Shown here: positions 1 through 8,989 of the stretch, piece after piece | Position numbering within the stretch: the stretch's first letter is position 1 | Layout of the letters: each line of letters opens with the position of its first letter | From: Sphingomonas sp. LY29 | GTDB taxonomy: Bacteria > Pseudomonadota > Alphaproteobacteria > Sphingomonadales > Sphingomonadaceae | Assembly: GCF_035593985.1 (NCBI RefSeq) | Contig: NZ_CP141587.1 | Span: forward strand, 992,001-1,056,000 | Length of the DNA: 64,000 bases | Direction of reading: 5' to 3' | Translations under genes and position numbers: made by a program | Notes under the pieces: generated by a model | What the model saw: only the letters and a program-made list of their open reading frames with translations | Told to the model about the DNA's origin: nothing | Database searches by the model: none

Positions 1-1
1 G

Positions 2-1021
2 ACCGTGTCGACCAACCTTGGAGCGTGGGTCAACCAGCGAGGACTATTCCGGCGCGAGGCGGCAAAGGACGTTTTCGCTGCGGCAAAGATTCCGTCAGCG
101 CAAAAATGGGCGGCGACAAGGGACGGCCAGCACATCGAACTCGGCATTGCCGAATCCAACCTGTTCCTGATGCTGGCGGCGCTCGGACTGTCGGGCGATT
201 TGTTCGGTGAGCGCCTGGTGCCAATCGGGACGCTCTACGATCCTTTCATCGCGCGCGGCCTCGATAGCCTCAACTACGGTTGCTACCAGGACGCGCGCTT
301 CTTGCTAGTCGCGACGCCGTCGGGCGTTACGCTCGGGCCGGAGGGCGGTGCGCACCAGTCGATCAATCCCCCGCTGATCGCGCTCGGCCAGCCGGGGCTA
401 CGCCATTACGAACCAGCCTACGCCGACGAGCTCGCGGCGATGATGGAGGAGGCATTTCGGCTGATCGACGATCCGGCCGGCGAGTCCACTTATCTCCGCC
501 TGTCGACGCGGTCGATCGCCCAGGTCGAGCGCACCGACGACCGGTGGAAGGCCGACGCGCTGAAGGGCGGGTACTGGCTTCGTGAACCCGGTGAGGGCTC
601 CGAGGCCGCGATCGTCGCGATGGGCGCGATCATGCCCGAGGCGCTGGCGGCGTGGGGGGAACTCAGCGCCGATCTTCCCGGTCTCGGCTTGCTCAGCATC
701 ACATCGCCCGATTTGCTCCACCGCGGCTGGACCGCTGCGCAGGCGGCGCGCTGGAATGGCGAGCATCGGCCGAGCCATGTCGAGACGTTGCTGTCGGCGC
801 TGGCGCCCGGTGCCGGCCTCGTCACGCTATGCGATGCCGCACCGGCCTCGCTGTCGTGGCTGGGCGGCGTGATCGGCCAGCGCGTGGCGCCGCTCGGCGT
901 CGAGAAATTCGGGCAGACGGGAAGCCTCGTCGACCTCTACGCCGCCTATCGCCTCGACGGCGACGCGGTGACTCAGGGGATCGCCGAATTGCTGTTGCCC
1001 CGCACGCCCGTCACCGCCTGA
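2..1021 (+). CDS. Transketolase / pyruvate dehydrogenase E1-like protein, C-terminal part (5' end outside window)
   Basis: The frame is open from the first complete codon of the window, so this is the 3' part of a longer gene; the GTG at position 5 is not a credible start. The visible 339 residues look like the pyrimidine-binding and C-terminal domains of a thiamine-diphosphate transketolase-type enzyme. The stretch ELGIAESN resembles the family segment with the glutamate that activates the cofactor, and GPEGGAHQS resembles the active-site loop of homodimeric PDH E1. The substrate cannot be told from this part. The next gene, a MaoC hydratase, starts 11 nt downstream, and a CoA-ester lyase follows, so it probably belongs to a carboxylic-acid catabolic operon. 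The family call is firm; the specific function is not. Confidence 0.75.
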   Translation, partial: TVSTNLGAWVNQRGLFRREAAKDVFAAAKIPSAQKWAATRDGQHIELGIAESNLFLMLAALGLSGDLFGERLVPIGTLYDPFIARGLDSLNYGCYQDARFLLVATPSGVTLGPEGGAHQSINPPLIALGQPGLRHYEPAYADELAAMMEEAFRLIDDPAGESTYLRLSTRSIAQVERTDDRWKADALKGGYWLREPGEGSEAAIVAMGAIMPEALAAWGELSADLPGLGLLSITSPDLLHRGWTAAQAARWNGEHRPSHVETLLSALAPGAGLVTLCDAAPASLSWLGGVIGQRVAPLGVEKFGQTGSLVDLYAAYRLDGDAVTQGIAELLLPRTPVTA

Positions 1022-1032
1022 AGGAGAGCCGC

Positions 1033-1485
1033 ATGGCCGGACGATATTTCGACGAGTGGCAGGTCGGCGACACGGTCGATCACGCGGTCACGCGCACGGT
1101 CACCGAAACCGATAATGTGCTGGTGTCCGCGCTGACCCACAATCCACAGCCGATGCACCTCGACCACGAAGCCGCGGCCGCGTCCGAATTCGGCAAGCCG
1201 CTGGTCAATTCGATCTACACCTTCGGCCTGATGGTCGGCGTATCGGTCGCGGACACGACACTGGGTACGCTGGTCGCCAACCTTGGGTACGACAAGCTGG
1301 TCTTCCCCGCTCCCGTGTTCGTCGGGGATACCCTGCGATCGAGCAGCGAATGCACCGGCGTCCGCGAGTCCAAGTCTCGGCCCAACGCCGGGATCGTGAC
1401 GTGGCAGCACCGCAGCTTCAACCAGCGCGGCGAACTGGTGTGCGAATGCAGCCGCTCGGCGCTGCTACTGAAGAAGCCCGCATGA
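1033..1485 (+). CDS. MaoC family (hot-dog fold) enoyl-CoA hydratase-like protein
   Basis: This 150-residue protein has the size of a single hot-dog MaoC domain. The start ATG follows a strong AAGGAGA ribosome site at 1021-1027; the frame extends upstream but that part overlaps the previous gene and has no family similarity. The segment [10 protein letters not shown] sits where hydratase-2 enzymes carry GDxNPIH. The usual catalytic Asp position appears to be Asn here, a variant I associate with MaoC proteins encoded beside CitE-type lyases (mesaconyl/methylfumaryl-CoA hydratase-like group). Its stop overlaps the start of the lyase gene by 4 nt (ATGA), implying translational coupling. It would add water to an unsaturated acyl-CoA; the exact substrate is an inference. 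Confidence 0.85.
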   Translation: MAGRYFDEWQVGDTVDHAVTRTVTETDNVLVSALTHNPQPMHLDHEAAAASEFGKPLVNSIYTFGLMVGVSVADTTLGTLVANLGYDKLVFPAPVFVGDTLRSSSECTGVRESKSRPNAGIVTWQHRSFNQRGELVCECSRSALLLKKPA

Positions 1486-2321
1486 CCGCGCATCCCGATC
1501 CGCGCAGTTGGCTGTTCGTCCCTGCCGACAGCGAGAAGAAGATCGAAAAGGCGATTGCCAGCGAAGCCGATGCGATCATCTTCGACCTGGAAGACAGCGT
1601 CGCGATCGACCGCAAGCCGGCGGCTCGCGCCATTCTGAAAGCGCTGTCGGCGCGCGAAGGCGGGCCGCGCTGGTGGGTGCGGATCAATCCGCTGCGGACC
1701 GATCACCACAAAAAGGATCTGGAGGTATTTGCCTCCGCCGACTTCGAAGGCGTCGTGCTGCCCAAGGCGGAAAGCGGGGCCGACGTGGCCGAACTGGCGC
1801 ACCGCACGGGGCATTTGCCCGTCCACGCGATCGTCACCGAAACCGCTGCTAGCCTGTTCGGGCTGTTCAGCTACCGCGATTGCAAGGCGCCGCTCGCCGC
1901 GATGAGCTGGGGCGCGGAAGACCTTTCCGCCGCGCTCGGCGCGAGCGCCAAGACCGACGCCGACGGAGGTCTGTCCTTCACCTATCGGATGGCGCGCTCC
2001 CTCTGCCTCGCGGGCGCGGTCGCGGCAGGCGTGCAGCCGATCGACGGGGTCTTCGCCGATTTCCGCGACGAGGAAGGATTGCTGGCCGAAGCCCGCGCCG
2101 CCGCGCGCGAAGGATTTACCGGCAAGCTTGCGATCCACCCGGCGCAGGTCGGGCCGATCAACGCCGCCTTCACGCCGACCGATGAGGAACTGGCGCATGC
2201 GATGGCGATCATCGACGCCTTTTCGGCGCAACCCGACGCCGGGGTCCTGTCGGTGGGTGGAAAGATGGTCGATCGACCCCATCTAGTGCAGGCCGAGCGG
2301 GTGATCGCCCGCCGCCGCTGA
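1482..2321 (+). CDS. HpcH/HpaI aldolase / CitE-type CoA-ester lyase
   Basis: The 279-residue protein matches short CitE-like lyases of the TIM-barrel HpcH/HpaI superfamily. Visible motifs are FVPADSEKK near the N terminus, DLEDSV (metal-binding acidic pair), [25 protein letters not shown] and [10 protein letters not shown]. Relatives cleave malyl-CoA, citramalyl-CoA or beta-methylmalyl-CoA with Mg2+. The ATG overlaps the MaoC stop by 4 nt, so hydratase and lyase are likely consecutive steps: hydration of an unsaturated dicarboxyl-CoA and then retro-aldol cleavage. The length rules out the longer canonical malate-synthase-like forms. Substrate specificity is inferred only from this context. 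Confidence 0.85.
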   Translation: MTAHPDPRSWLFVPADSEKKIEKAIASEADAIIFDLEDSVAIDRKPAARAILKALSAREGGPRWWVRINPLRTDHHKKDLEVFASADFEGVVLPKAESGADVAELAHRTGHLPVHAIVTETAASLFGLFSYRDCKAPLAAMSWGAEDLSAALGASAKTDADGGLSFTYRMARSLCLAGAVAAGVQPIDGVFADFRDEEGLLAEARAAAREGFTGKLAIHPAQVGPINAAFTPTDEELAHAMAIIDAFSAQPDAGVLSVGGKMVDRPHLVQAERVIARRR

Positions 2322-2342
2322 CATTCGAAAAGGGAGAACGAC

Positions 2343-3392
2343 ATGCCGACCCAAGCCAAGGGATGGGGCACCGATGCCGCCGACCAGCCATTGAAGCCGA
2401 TGGAGTTCGAGCGCCGCGATCTTCGACCCGACGATGTCGCGATCCAGATCAGCCACGCGGGCATCTGCCACAGCGACCTCCACACCTGTCGCAACGATTG
2501 GGGCGGCACGCGCTACCCGGTCATTCCGGGCCACGAAATCGTCGGAACGGTCACCGAAGTCGGCGCCGACGTCACCACGCACAAGGTCGGCGATACCGTC
2601 GCGGTCGGGTGCATGGTCGACAGCTGCATGAAGTGCGACCAGTGTCTCGAGGGCTGGGAAATCTTCTGCCGCGAAGGCTGCGTCCAGACTTACAACAGCC
2701 CCGATCGCCACGACAAGACGATCAGCAAGGGCGGCTACACCGACCACATCGTCGTCCGCGATCACTTCGTCTGCAAGGTGCCCGAGGGCATGGACGTCGC
2801 GCGCGTCGCGCCGCTGCTCTGCGCCGGCATCACCACCTACTCGCCGCTGCGCCAATATGGCGTCGGCAAGGGCACCAAGGTCGCGGTGATCGGCCTCGGC
2901 GGGCTTGGCCATATGGGGGTCAAGCTGGCCGCCGCGATGGGCGCGCACGTCACGATGATCACCACGACCCCAGAAAAGGGCGAGGATGCGCGCAAGCTTG
3001 GCGCGCATGACGTGATCGTGTCGACCGACAAGGAAGCGATGAAGGCCGCAGCGACGCGCTTCGACTTCATCCTCAACACCATTCCGGTCAGCCATGAGAT
3101 CGACCCGTATCTGCAGTTGCTCGGCCGATCGGGCCGAATGGTGATCGTCGGCGCGCTAACGCCGATGCCGGGCTTTACCGGCATGAACCTGATCTTCTGG
3201 AACCGCGCGGTCGGCGGATCGGCGATCGGCGGCATTCCCGAAACGCAGGAAATGCTCGATTTCTGCGCCGAGCATGACATCTATCCCGAATGCGAAACGA
3301 TCCGCATGGATGAGGTCAACGAAGCCTACGAACGCCTGTTGAAGAACGACGTTCGCTATCGCTTCGTGATCGACATGGCGCACGGCCTCTGA
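2343..3392 (+). CDS. Zinc-dependent NAD(P) alcohol dehydrogenase (cinnamyl-alcohol dehydrogenase type)
   Basis: This 349-residue medium-chain dehydrogenase has the catalytic-zinc signature (GICHSD, then GHEIVG) and the structural-zinc cysteine lobe CMKCDQCLEGWEIFC. Its dinucleotide-binding motif is GLGGLGHMG. These place it with the YahK/CAD-like aldehyde reductases, which are usually NADPH-linked and act on varied aldehydes in the cytoplasm. It starts 21 nt after the lyase gene behind a GGGAGA site, so it is probably co-transcribed. Its stop overlaps the next start by one base (TGATG). The physiological aldehyde is unknown. Confidence 0.88.
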   Translation: MPTQAKGWGTDAADQPLKPMEFERRDLRPDDVAIQISHAGICHSDLHTCRNDWGGTRYPVIPGHEIVGTVTEVGADVTTHKVGDTVAVGCMVDSCMKCDQCLEGWEIFCREGCVQTYNSPDRHDKTISKGGYTDHIVVRDHFVCKVPEGMDVARVAPLLCAGITTYSPLRQYGVGKGTKVAVIGLGGLGHMGVKLAAAMGAHVTMITTTPEKGEDARKLGAHDVIVSTDKEAMKAAATRFDFILNTIPVSHEIDPYLQLLGRSGRMVIVGALTPMPGFTGMNLIFWNRAVGGSAIGGIPETQEMLDFCAEHDIYPECETIRMDEVNEAYERLLKNDVRYRFVIDMAHGL

Positions 3393-3892
3393 TGCGCTTC
3401 GGCGTTCTTGGCTTTGCGTTGGCGGTGGCGGCGTGCAGCGCCGCCCCGCCGGACGAGGCGCGTGCGCAAGGAGCGGCCTTTGATCCGGTCGCCTTTTTCA
3501 CGGGGCGGAGCCAAGGACGCGGAACGCTTGAACAGGTAATGAAGAAGGAGCGCTCGGTCGCGGTCGAGAGCGTGGGCATGCCCGGCAAGGACGGCGTGCT
3601 GACGCTCGACCAGACAGTGAGCATCGCCGGTGACCCCCCCAAGAAGCGCAGTTGGCGGCTGCGGTCGATCGGTGGCGGACGCTATGCCGGGGCGCTGACC
3701 GATGCGACCGGTCCGGTAACCGCCGAAACCGTCGGGCGCACGATGCGCATCCGCTACCCGATGAAGGGCGGCCTGAAGGTCGAGCAATGGCTCATACCGC
3801 TTCCGGGGGGCCGCGCCGTCGACAATCGAATGACGATCACCAAGTGGGGCATGAAGGTCGCGACACTGCGCGAGCGCATCGAGAAGCGCTGA
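3392..3892 (+). CDS. DUF3833-like lipoprotein or secreted protein
   Basis: The 166-residue product begins with a short hydrophobic stretch ending in a VAACS lipobox-like segment, so it is probably an envelope lipoprotein. The segment FDPVAFFTGRSQGRGTLEQ and the Gly-rich beta-strand pattern that follows agree with the DUF3833 family, whose function is not known. It overlaps the dehydrogenase stop by one base and is likely translated by re-initiation. No catalytic motif is visible. Confidence 0.7.
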   Translation: MRFGVLGFALAVAACSAAPPDEARAQGAAFDPVAFFTGRSQGRGTLEQVMKKERSVAVESVGMPGKDGVLTLDQTVSIAGDPPKKRSWRLRSIGGGRYAGALTDATGPVTAETVGRTMRIRYPMKGGLKVEQWLIPLPGGRAVDNRMTITKWGMKVATLRERIEKR

Positions 3893-3957
3893 CCCCTCTT
3901 TGCGCGCCCCTCCCCGCCCGCTAGGCTGAAAAGAAAAGCGTTCGGGGGAATGATCAA

Positions 3958-5592
3958 ATGTCGGAGCAGGCCAAATCGTGGTCGATGGCGCGCGTCGTCA
4001 CCGCATCGTCCGCAGGGACCGCGTTCGAATGGTATGACTTCTTCATCTTCGGATCGCTGACCCCGGTCATCGCCAAGGTCTTTCTCGCCGGGCTCGACCC
4101 GACCTCGGCGCTGATCGCGGCGCTGGCGCTGTTCGCGGTCGGCTTCGCCTTCCGGCCGCTCGGCGCGATCATCTTCGGCGCAATGGGCGACCGCGTCGGG
4201 CGCAAGGCGACCTTCCTCGCCACCGTCAGCCTGATGGGCGGCGCGACCTTCGCGATCGGCCTGCTGCCAACCTATGCGCAGGCGGGCATCATCGCGCCGA
4301 TCCTGCTGATCATCCTGCGGATCTGTCAGGGCACCGCGCTTGGCGGCGAATATGGCGGTGCCGCGATCTACGTCGCCGAACACGCCGACGACGACAAACG
4401 CGGTTCGGCGACGGGCTGGATCCAGTCATCGGCGTCGATCGGCCTGCTCGCCGCGCTGTTCGTCATCGTCGTCACTCGCACGCTGGTAGGCGCGGAGGCG
4501 TTCGACGCATGGGGATGGCGCATCCCGTTCCTCCTCTCGGCGATCCTGCTCGCCATCTCGGTATGGATGCGGCTGAAGCTCTCGGAAAGCCCGGCCTTCG
4601 CCAAGCTGCGCGATGAAGGCGCGGTGTCGAAGACCCCGCTTCGCGAAGCGTTCGCACGCCGCGACAGCCTCCGCCAAGTACTGATCGCCTTCTTCGCCAT
4701 CATGTGCGCGCAAGGCGCGGTCTGGTATTTCGCCTTCTTCTACATCCAGGTCTTCCTCGAAAAGTCGCTCGGAATGCCCGCGGCGACCAAGGACATGTTG
4801 CTGATCGCAATGACGCTGGTGTCGGCGCCGCTCTACGTCATGTTCGGCGCGCTCAGCGATCGGATCGGGCGAAAGCCGGTCATGCTCGGCGGCATGCTGC
4901 TCGCGCTCGCGCTTTACTTCCCGGGCTCGCATCTGATCGCGTCGTCGGTGAACCCGGCGCTGGTCGAGGCGCAGGGCAGCAGCCCTGTGACCGTCGTAAC
5001 CGATACCGCGACCTGCGCGGTCCAGTTCGATCCCACCGGCACGCGCCGCTTCGACAGCGCCTGCGATATCGCCAAGAGCCTGCTGGTGGCGCGCGGCATC
5101 TCGTACGAGACCGCACCCTCCGCCGACGGCAGCACGCGGATCGCGGTGGGCCGCGGCGGACTGGACGTGGCCGACGGGGCCGCGCTCGACAATGCTGGCT
5201 TGAAGTCGCTCAAGACCGCCACCGATGCGCGCCTGAAGGAACAGCTTGTCGCCGCCGGCTATCCCGCCTCGGCCGATCCGGGCGCGACCAACTATCCGGT
5301 ACTACTGGCGGTGCTGTTCCTGTTCGTCGTCGCCGCGACCGCGCTTTACGGGCCGCAGGCGGCGGCGCTGGTCGAGATGTTTCCGACCCGCGTTCGCTAC
5401 ACCGCGATGAGCCTGCCCTATCATATCGGCACCGGCTGGGTCGGCGGCTTCCTGCCCGTGACGGGCTTCGCGATCGTTGCGATCACGGGCGATATTTACG
5501 CGGGGCTTTGGTATCCGGTCGTCTTCACTGCCATTTCGATCGCGGCGTCGCTGTTGTTCTGGAAGGAAAAGCGCGGCCAGCCGCTCGTTTGA
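3958..5592 (+). CDS. MFS transporter, metabolite:H+ symporter (MHS) type, with a large periplasmic insert
   Basis: This 544-residue membrane protein carries the MHS signatures TAFEWYDFFIFG at TM1, GDRVGRK in the TM2-3 loop, RICQGTALGGEYGG in TM4 and the second repeat SDRIGRK. Relatives carry shikimate, proline/betaine, alpha-ketoglutarate or other carboxylates with protons. Family members are usually about 420-450 residues. The excess is one insert of roughly 115 residues (about 328-445) between predicted TM9 and TM10, which should face the periplasm and holds two Cys that could form a disulfide. The start follows a GGGGGAA site. A flanking operon is not obvious: 65 nt separate it from the gene before. 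Confidence 0.88.
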   Translation: MSEQAKSWSMARVVTASSAGTAFEWYDFFIFGSLTPVIAKVFLAGLDPTSALIAALALFAVGFAFRPLGAIIFGAMGDRVGRKATFLATVSLMGGATFAIGLLPTYAQAGIIAPILLIILRICQGTALGGEYGGAAIYVAEHADDDKRGSATGWIQSSASIGLLAALFVIVVTRTLVGAEAFDAWGWRIPFLLSAILLAISVWMRLKLSESPAFAKLRDEGAVSKTPLREAFARRDSLRQVLIAFFAIMCAQGAVWYFAFFYIQVFLEKSLGMPAATKDMLLIAMTLVSAPLYVMFGALSDRIGRKPVMLGGMLLALALYFPGSHLIASSVNPALVEAQGSSPVTVVTDTATCAVQFDPTGTRRFDSACDIAKSLLVARGISYETAPSADGSTRIAVGRGGLDVADGAALDNAGLKSLKTATDARLKEQLVAAGYPASADPGATNYPVLLAVLFLFVVAATALYGPQAAALVEMFPTRVRYTAMSLPYHIGTGWVGGFLPVTGFAIVAITGDIYAGLWYPVVFTAISIAASLLFWKEKRGQPLV

Positions 5593-5675
5593 GGCGGCGT
5601 GGCTTTGGAGTCACAGGCGGGCACTTTGATTAGTCCAGCGTAAAGGTTAATGCAGCCGAGGTTCAGCCAAGCCGT

Positions 5676-5681
5676 TATAAC
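5676..5681 (+). promoter_or_regulatory. Possible -10 element for the L,D-transpeptidase gene
   Basis: TATAAC in an otherwise GC-rich stretch is the best -10 candidate in the 117-nt gap before the L,D-transpeptidase gene. No good -35 is seen 16-18 nt upstream. If it is used, transcription would begin near 5688. That would exclude the ATG at 5650 as the start codon and favour the GTG at 5710. Confidence 0.35.
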
Positions 5682-5709
5682 AAGCCTGCGAATTAATCGG
5701 GGAAACGTC

Positions 5710-7017
5710 GTGATCTCAGCGTCCATCAGAATGTCTCTTATCGCCGTCGCGCTGGCTTCGTCGCCTGCGATCGCCAAGAAGAAGCCGGCCCCGCCGCCGC
5801 CGCCGGCCGCCCCGATCGCCTACACCCCGATCGACCGTTTCTATGCCGCGCGCCAGAATGCGCCACTGTGGGGCAACAATGTCGAGGCGCAGGCCGCGCT
5901 GGTGCAAGTCCTTCGCGAGGCTCCGCTCGACGGCTTCACCCGCGGACCCGCGCTTGCCGCTCAGATCGAGGCGGCGCGCGCCAACCCGGCCACCGCCAAG
6001 GCCGCCGACAAGATGATGTCGCAGGCGCTGATCGACTATGTCCGCTCGCTCTACACGCCCATCCCCGGGATGACCTATGGCGACAATTGGGTAAAGGCCA
6101 CGCCGCCGAGCGGTGAATCGGTGCTTGCCGCCGCTGCTCGCGCGCCGTCGCTTGCGGCGCACGTTCGCACGGTGATGAACCTCAACCCGGTCTATGGGCA
6201 GCTTCGCGCCGCCGCGGTCGAGGAAGCCAAGCTTCCCGGTGGAGGACAGTCGTCGCGCCTCGCGCTCAACATGACCCGCGTCCGGTTCAAGCCGCCGTCG
6301 AACCGCTTCGTCATGGTCGACGTGCCCTCGGCGCGCCTGTGGATGTACGAGAACGGCGTGCCGGTGGATTCGATGAAGGTCGTGGTCGGCGAGAACAAGA
6401 CTTCGCCCGACATGCGCACCCCGATGATTGCCAGTGTCATGTATTACACCATCTACAACCCCTACTGGCACATGCCCGACCATCTGGTCCCGAACATGGC
6501 GAAGGCCGCGCTTGCCATCGGCGGTGCGAAGGCGCTGGCCGGCAACAAGTATGAGGTCGTCGATGCCTGGTCGGCCAACCCGACCATCCTCGACGCCAAC
6601 AAGGTCGACTGGAAGGGCGTCCTTGCCGGCACCACTACGGTCAAGCTTCGTCAGAAGCCGACCGGTGCCAATTCGATGGGCAAGATGAAATTCCCGTTCG
6701 AGAACGGGCTGGGCATCTACCTGCACGATACGCCCAAGAAGGAATATTTCAAGCTCGACAACCGTGCTAAGAGTAACGGCTGCATCCGGCTTGAGCGCGC
6801 GCAGGACTTCGGCACGTGGATGATGCGCCGTCCGGCCAACCCGGACGCGACCACGGCGGAACTGACTGTTCCGTTCCCGCAGGGCGTGCCGGTCTACGTC
6901 ACCTATCTGACGGCGCTGCCCGAGGACGGGAAGATCGCCTATCACAAGGATATTTACGGCTACGACAGCGCCGCAATGGGCGCTGCGGCAACCGCTACGG
7001 CCGTCGTCGGTCAGTAA
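5710..7017 (+). CDS. L,D-transpeptidase (YkuD domain) murein enzyme, exported
   Basis: With the GTG at 5710 the product is 435 residues. It begins with a normal signal peptide of about 22 residues ending SSPAIA, followed by a Pro/Lys-rich linker. The YkuD domain spans roughly residues 199-370. Its catalytic His (about 339, in YLHDTP) and Cys (about 358, in SNGCIRL) are intact. It should cross-link or attach peptidoglycan stem peptides through meso-DAP in the periplasm. An ATG at 5650 is in frame but gives an over-long N region and lies before the likely promoter. GGGGAAA precedes the GTG. The 3' end overlaps the converging amylase gene by 7 nt. Confidence 0.85.
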   Translation: MISASIRMSLIAVALASSPAIAKKKPAPPPPPAAPIAYTPIDRFYAARQNAPLWGNNVEAQAALVQVLREAPLDGFTRGPALAAQIEAARANPATAKAADKMMSQALIDYVRSLYTPIPGMTYGDNWVKATPPSGESVLAAAARAPSLAAHVRTVMNLNPVYGQLRAAAVEEAKLPGGGQSSRLALNMTRVRFKPPSNRFVMVDVPSARLWMYENGVPVDSMKVVVGENKTSPDMRTPMIASVMYYTIYNPYWHMPDHLVPNMAKAALAIGGAKALAGNKYEVVDAWSANPTILDANKVDWKGVLAGTTTVKLRQKPTGANSMGKMKFPFENGLGIYLHDTPKKEYFKLDNRAKSNGCIRLERAQDFGTWMMRRPANPDATTAELTVPFPQGVPVYVTYLTALPEDGKIAYHKDIYGYDSAAMGAAATATAVVGQ

Positions 7018-8381
7018 CGGCGGGTAAACACCCGGGTCGACCAGGGGGCTAGCGTTACGCTGGCCCCCTTTTCGATTCTGGCGACCCCGCCGCCTTTTTC
7101 GGTCCACTGGCCGGGGTGCGGCACCTCTTCCAGCGTCACCGTCTTCGGCTGGTCGCTGTAATTCTGCGCGACGAACACCGCGTCGCCGTCCTTGGCGCGG
7201 ACAAAGCTGAACACGCGCTGCGAATCCGTGCTCTTCACGTGCACCATCCGTGCACCCCACGGCGCATTGTCGAGCGCGGGATGCGCCTTGCGGAACGCAA
7301 TCCAGTCGCGGATCAACGCGCCATTGGGATGGACCTTCCACACGATCGGATCGCGTTCGAAGAACTTCAGTCTTTTGTCGTTGCCGGCCTCCTGACCATT
7401 ATAGACCAGCGGAATTCCTTCGGACGTGAACAGCAGCGCGAAGGCGTTGGGAAGCGCCTTGCCGAACCGTTCAAATTCGGTCCCCGCCCAGGCATTCTCG
7501 TCATGGTTGGAGGTGAAGATCATGCGCTGCGCGCCGGTCGGCCACGCGCTCTCATTCTCTGAATAATAGCCGTAGAGCGCGCCGGTATCGGCCTCGCCCT
7601 TGGCGATCTTCATCACCGCCTCCGCCCAGGCCCAGCCGTAACTGGAATCGAACGAGGTCATGTGGAGGTCGCGATGATTGAATTCGCCGAGCATCCACAC
7701 CGGCTTGATCGCATTGAGGTCGCGGCGGACATCGGTCCAGAAGTCGGGCGGGACATATCCCGCGACGTCGGCGCGAAAGCCATCGACCCCCGCTTCGCGG
7801 ACCCAAAATGCCATGCTTGTCGCCATGTAGCGGCGCAGCGGCTCCTTCGAATAATCAAAGTCGACAATGTCCGACCAGTCCCACCACGGGGTCGACCGAT
7901 TGGCGCCCTTCCAGTCTGTTTCGTACCAGTCGGGATGCTGCTTCTTCAGCGGATTGTCCCACGCCGAGTGATTGGCGACCCAGTCGAGCACGACGTGCAT
8001 CCCCTGCGTGTGCGCCGCGGCGGTGAAGGCCTTCAGATCGGCCATCGTCCCGAGCGCCGGGTTGACCGCGCGATAGTCGCGGACGCTGTAGGGGCTACCC
8101 AGCGTTCCCTTTCGGTTTTCGACCCCGATCGGATGGATCGGCATCAGCCACAGGATATCGACACCCATCTTCTTGAGCCGCGGGATTTCGCGCGTCGCTG
8201 CCTTGAGTGTGCCGTCCTTGGTGAATTGCCGGGTGTTGACCTGATAGATGATCGCCTTTCGCGACCAGACCGGATGCGACACGCCCTCGAAGCTTTCGGG
8301 GGCGTAGGGGCTCGCCGGCGCCTGCGCGGCGACAGGGACGGCGGTTAGCAGCAGCGCGGCGGCGAACGCGGCGCGGATCAT
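7011..8381 (-). CDS. Secreted alpha-amylase family (GH13) protein
   Basis: The 456-residue product starts with a signal peptide (MIRAAFAAALLL to VAAQ). The ATG overlaps the eda stop by 4 nt; the open frame continues upstream only inside eda. All GH13 conserved regions are present: DWVANH, GFRADVAGY with the nucleophile Asp, GEF with the acid Glu, and SNHDEN. A short C-terminal beta domain ends the protein. It should hydrolyse alpha-1,4-glucans in the periplasm or outside. It is the last gene of the maltodextrin/Entner-Doudoroff unit, which is an unusual place for a secreted amylase. Its stop lies 7 nt inside the converging L,D-transpeptidase gene. Confidence 0.9.
   Translation of the reverse strand: MIRAAFAAALLLTAVPVAAQAPASPYAPESFEGVSHPVWSRKAIIYQVNTRQFTKDGTLKAATREIPRLKKMGVDILWLMPIHPIGVENRKGTLGSPYSVRDYRAVNPALGTMADLKAFTAAAHTQGMHVVLDWVANHSAWDNPLKKQHPDWYETDWKGANRSTPWWDWSDIVDFDYSKEPLRRYMATSMAFWVREAGVDGFRADVAGYVPPDFWTDVRRDLNAIKPVWMLGEFNHRDLHMTSFDSSYGWAWAEAVMKIAKGEADTGALYGYYSENESAWPTGAQRMIFTSNHDENAWAGTEFERFGKALPNAFALLFTSEGIPLVYNGQEAGNDKRLKFFERDPIVWKVHPNGALIRDWIAFRKAHPALDNAPWGARMVHVKSTDSQRVFSFVRAKDGDAVFVAQNYSDQPKTVTLEEVPHPGQWTEKGGGVARIEKGASVTLAPWSTRVFTRRY
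7043..7072 (+). terminator. Rho-independent terminator of the L,D-transpeptidase gene, inside the converging amylase gene
   Basis: A 12-bp stem with one G-U pair (7043-7054 with 7058-7069), a three-base loop and a run of four T form a compact intrinsic terminator on the + strand, 26 nt after the TAA stop. The same bases encode the last residues of the amylase on the - strand. There the hairpin lacks a 3' T tract, so it should act in one direction only. Confidence 0.75.
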
Positions 8382-8989
8382 CGGCCAAGCTCCGACGCCT
8401 GGGCCGCGCGTGCCGCGATCGCGGACAGGTCGGTTTCGCCCGCCTTGTAAATCCAGCTTCCGCCGACACACAGCACAGCGGGATCGGCCAGCCACGTTGG
8501 CGCGCTCTGCGCGGTGATGCCGCCGGTCGGGCAGAAGCGAATGTCGCCGAATGGGCCGGTCAGCGCTTTCAGTGCGGCCAGGCCGCCGGCAGCTTCCGCC
8601 GGAAAGAATTTGAACCGGTCCAGCCCCATGTCACGCCCCCTCATGATATCGCCCGCGTTCGCGACGCCAGGCAGGAACGGGACGCCGGAAGCGATCGCCG
8701 CGCTCCCCAGTCGTTCGGTCAGCCCAGGCGACACGATGAACTCGGCCCCGGCGGAAATCGCCTCGCCCAAATGCTTCTCGTCGAGCACAGTACCCGCCCC
8801 GACGATCGCCCCATCGACGGTGCGCATCTGCTCGATCGACCGGAGTGCTTGCGGAGTCCGAAGCGTGATCTCGAGCACCGGCAGGCCATGATCGACGAGC
8901 GTCTGTGCCAGCGCGACCGGATCGACCGAATCATCGAGCACGAGCACGGGAATGACCGGCGCCCGGCGCATGATGTCGTCGATCGTCAT
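8378..8989 (-). CDS. eda: 2-dehydro-3-deoxy-6-phosphogluconate (KDPG) aldolase
   Basis: The 203-residue protein has the size and motifs of class I KDPG aldolase: PVLVLDD near the N terminus, LPVLEITLRTP with the catalytic Glu, VGAGTVL, FIVSPGL, RFKFFPAE with the Schiff-base Lys, and FCPTGGI. It cleaves KDPG to pyruvate and glyceraldehyde-3-phosphate, the final step of the Entner-Doudoroff route. It overlaps glk upstream and the amylase downstream by 4 nt each (ATGA), so it is translated as part of a tight operon. Confidence 0.96.
   Translation of the reverse strand: MTIDDIMRRAPVIPVLVLDDSVDPVALAQTLVDHGLPVLEITLRTPQALRSIEQMRTVDGAIVGAGTVLDEKHLGEAISAGAEFIVSPGLTERLGSAAIASGVPFLPGVANAGDIMRGRDMGLDRFKFFPAEAAGGLAALKALTGPFGDIRFCPTGGITAQSAPTWLADPAVLCVGGSWIYKAGETDLSAIAARAAQASELGR

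Noticed and set aside
5650..5709. ATG at 5650 as start of the L,D-transpeptidase
   Set aside because: It gives a 27-residue N region before the signal peptide core and lies upstream of the only -10-like element.
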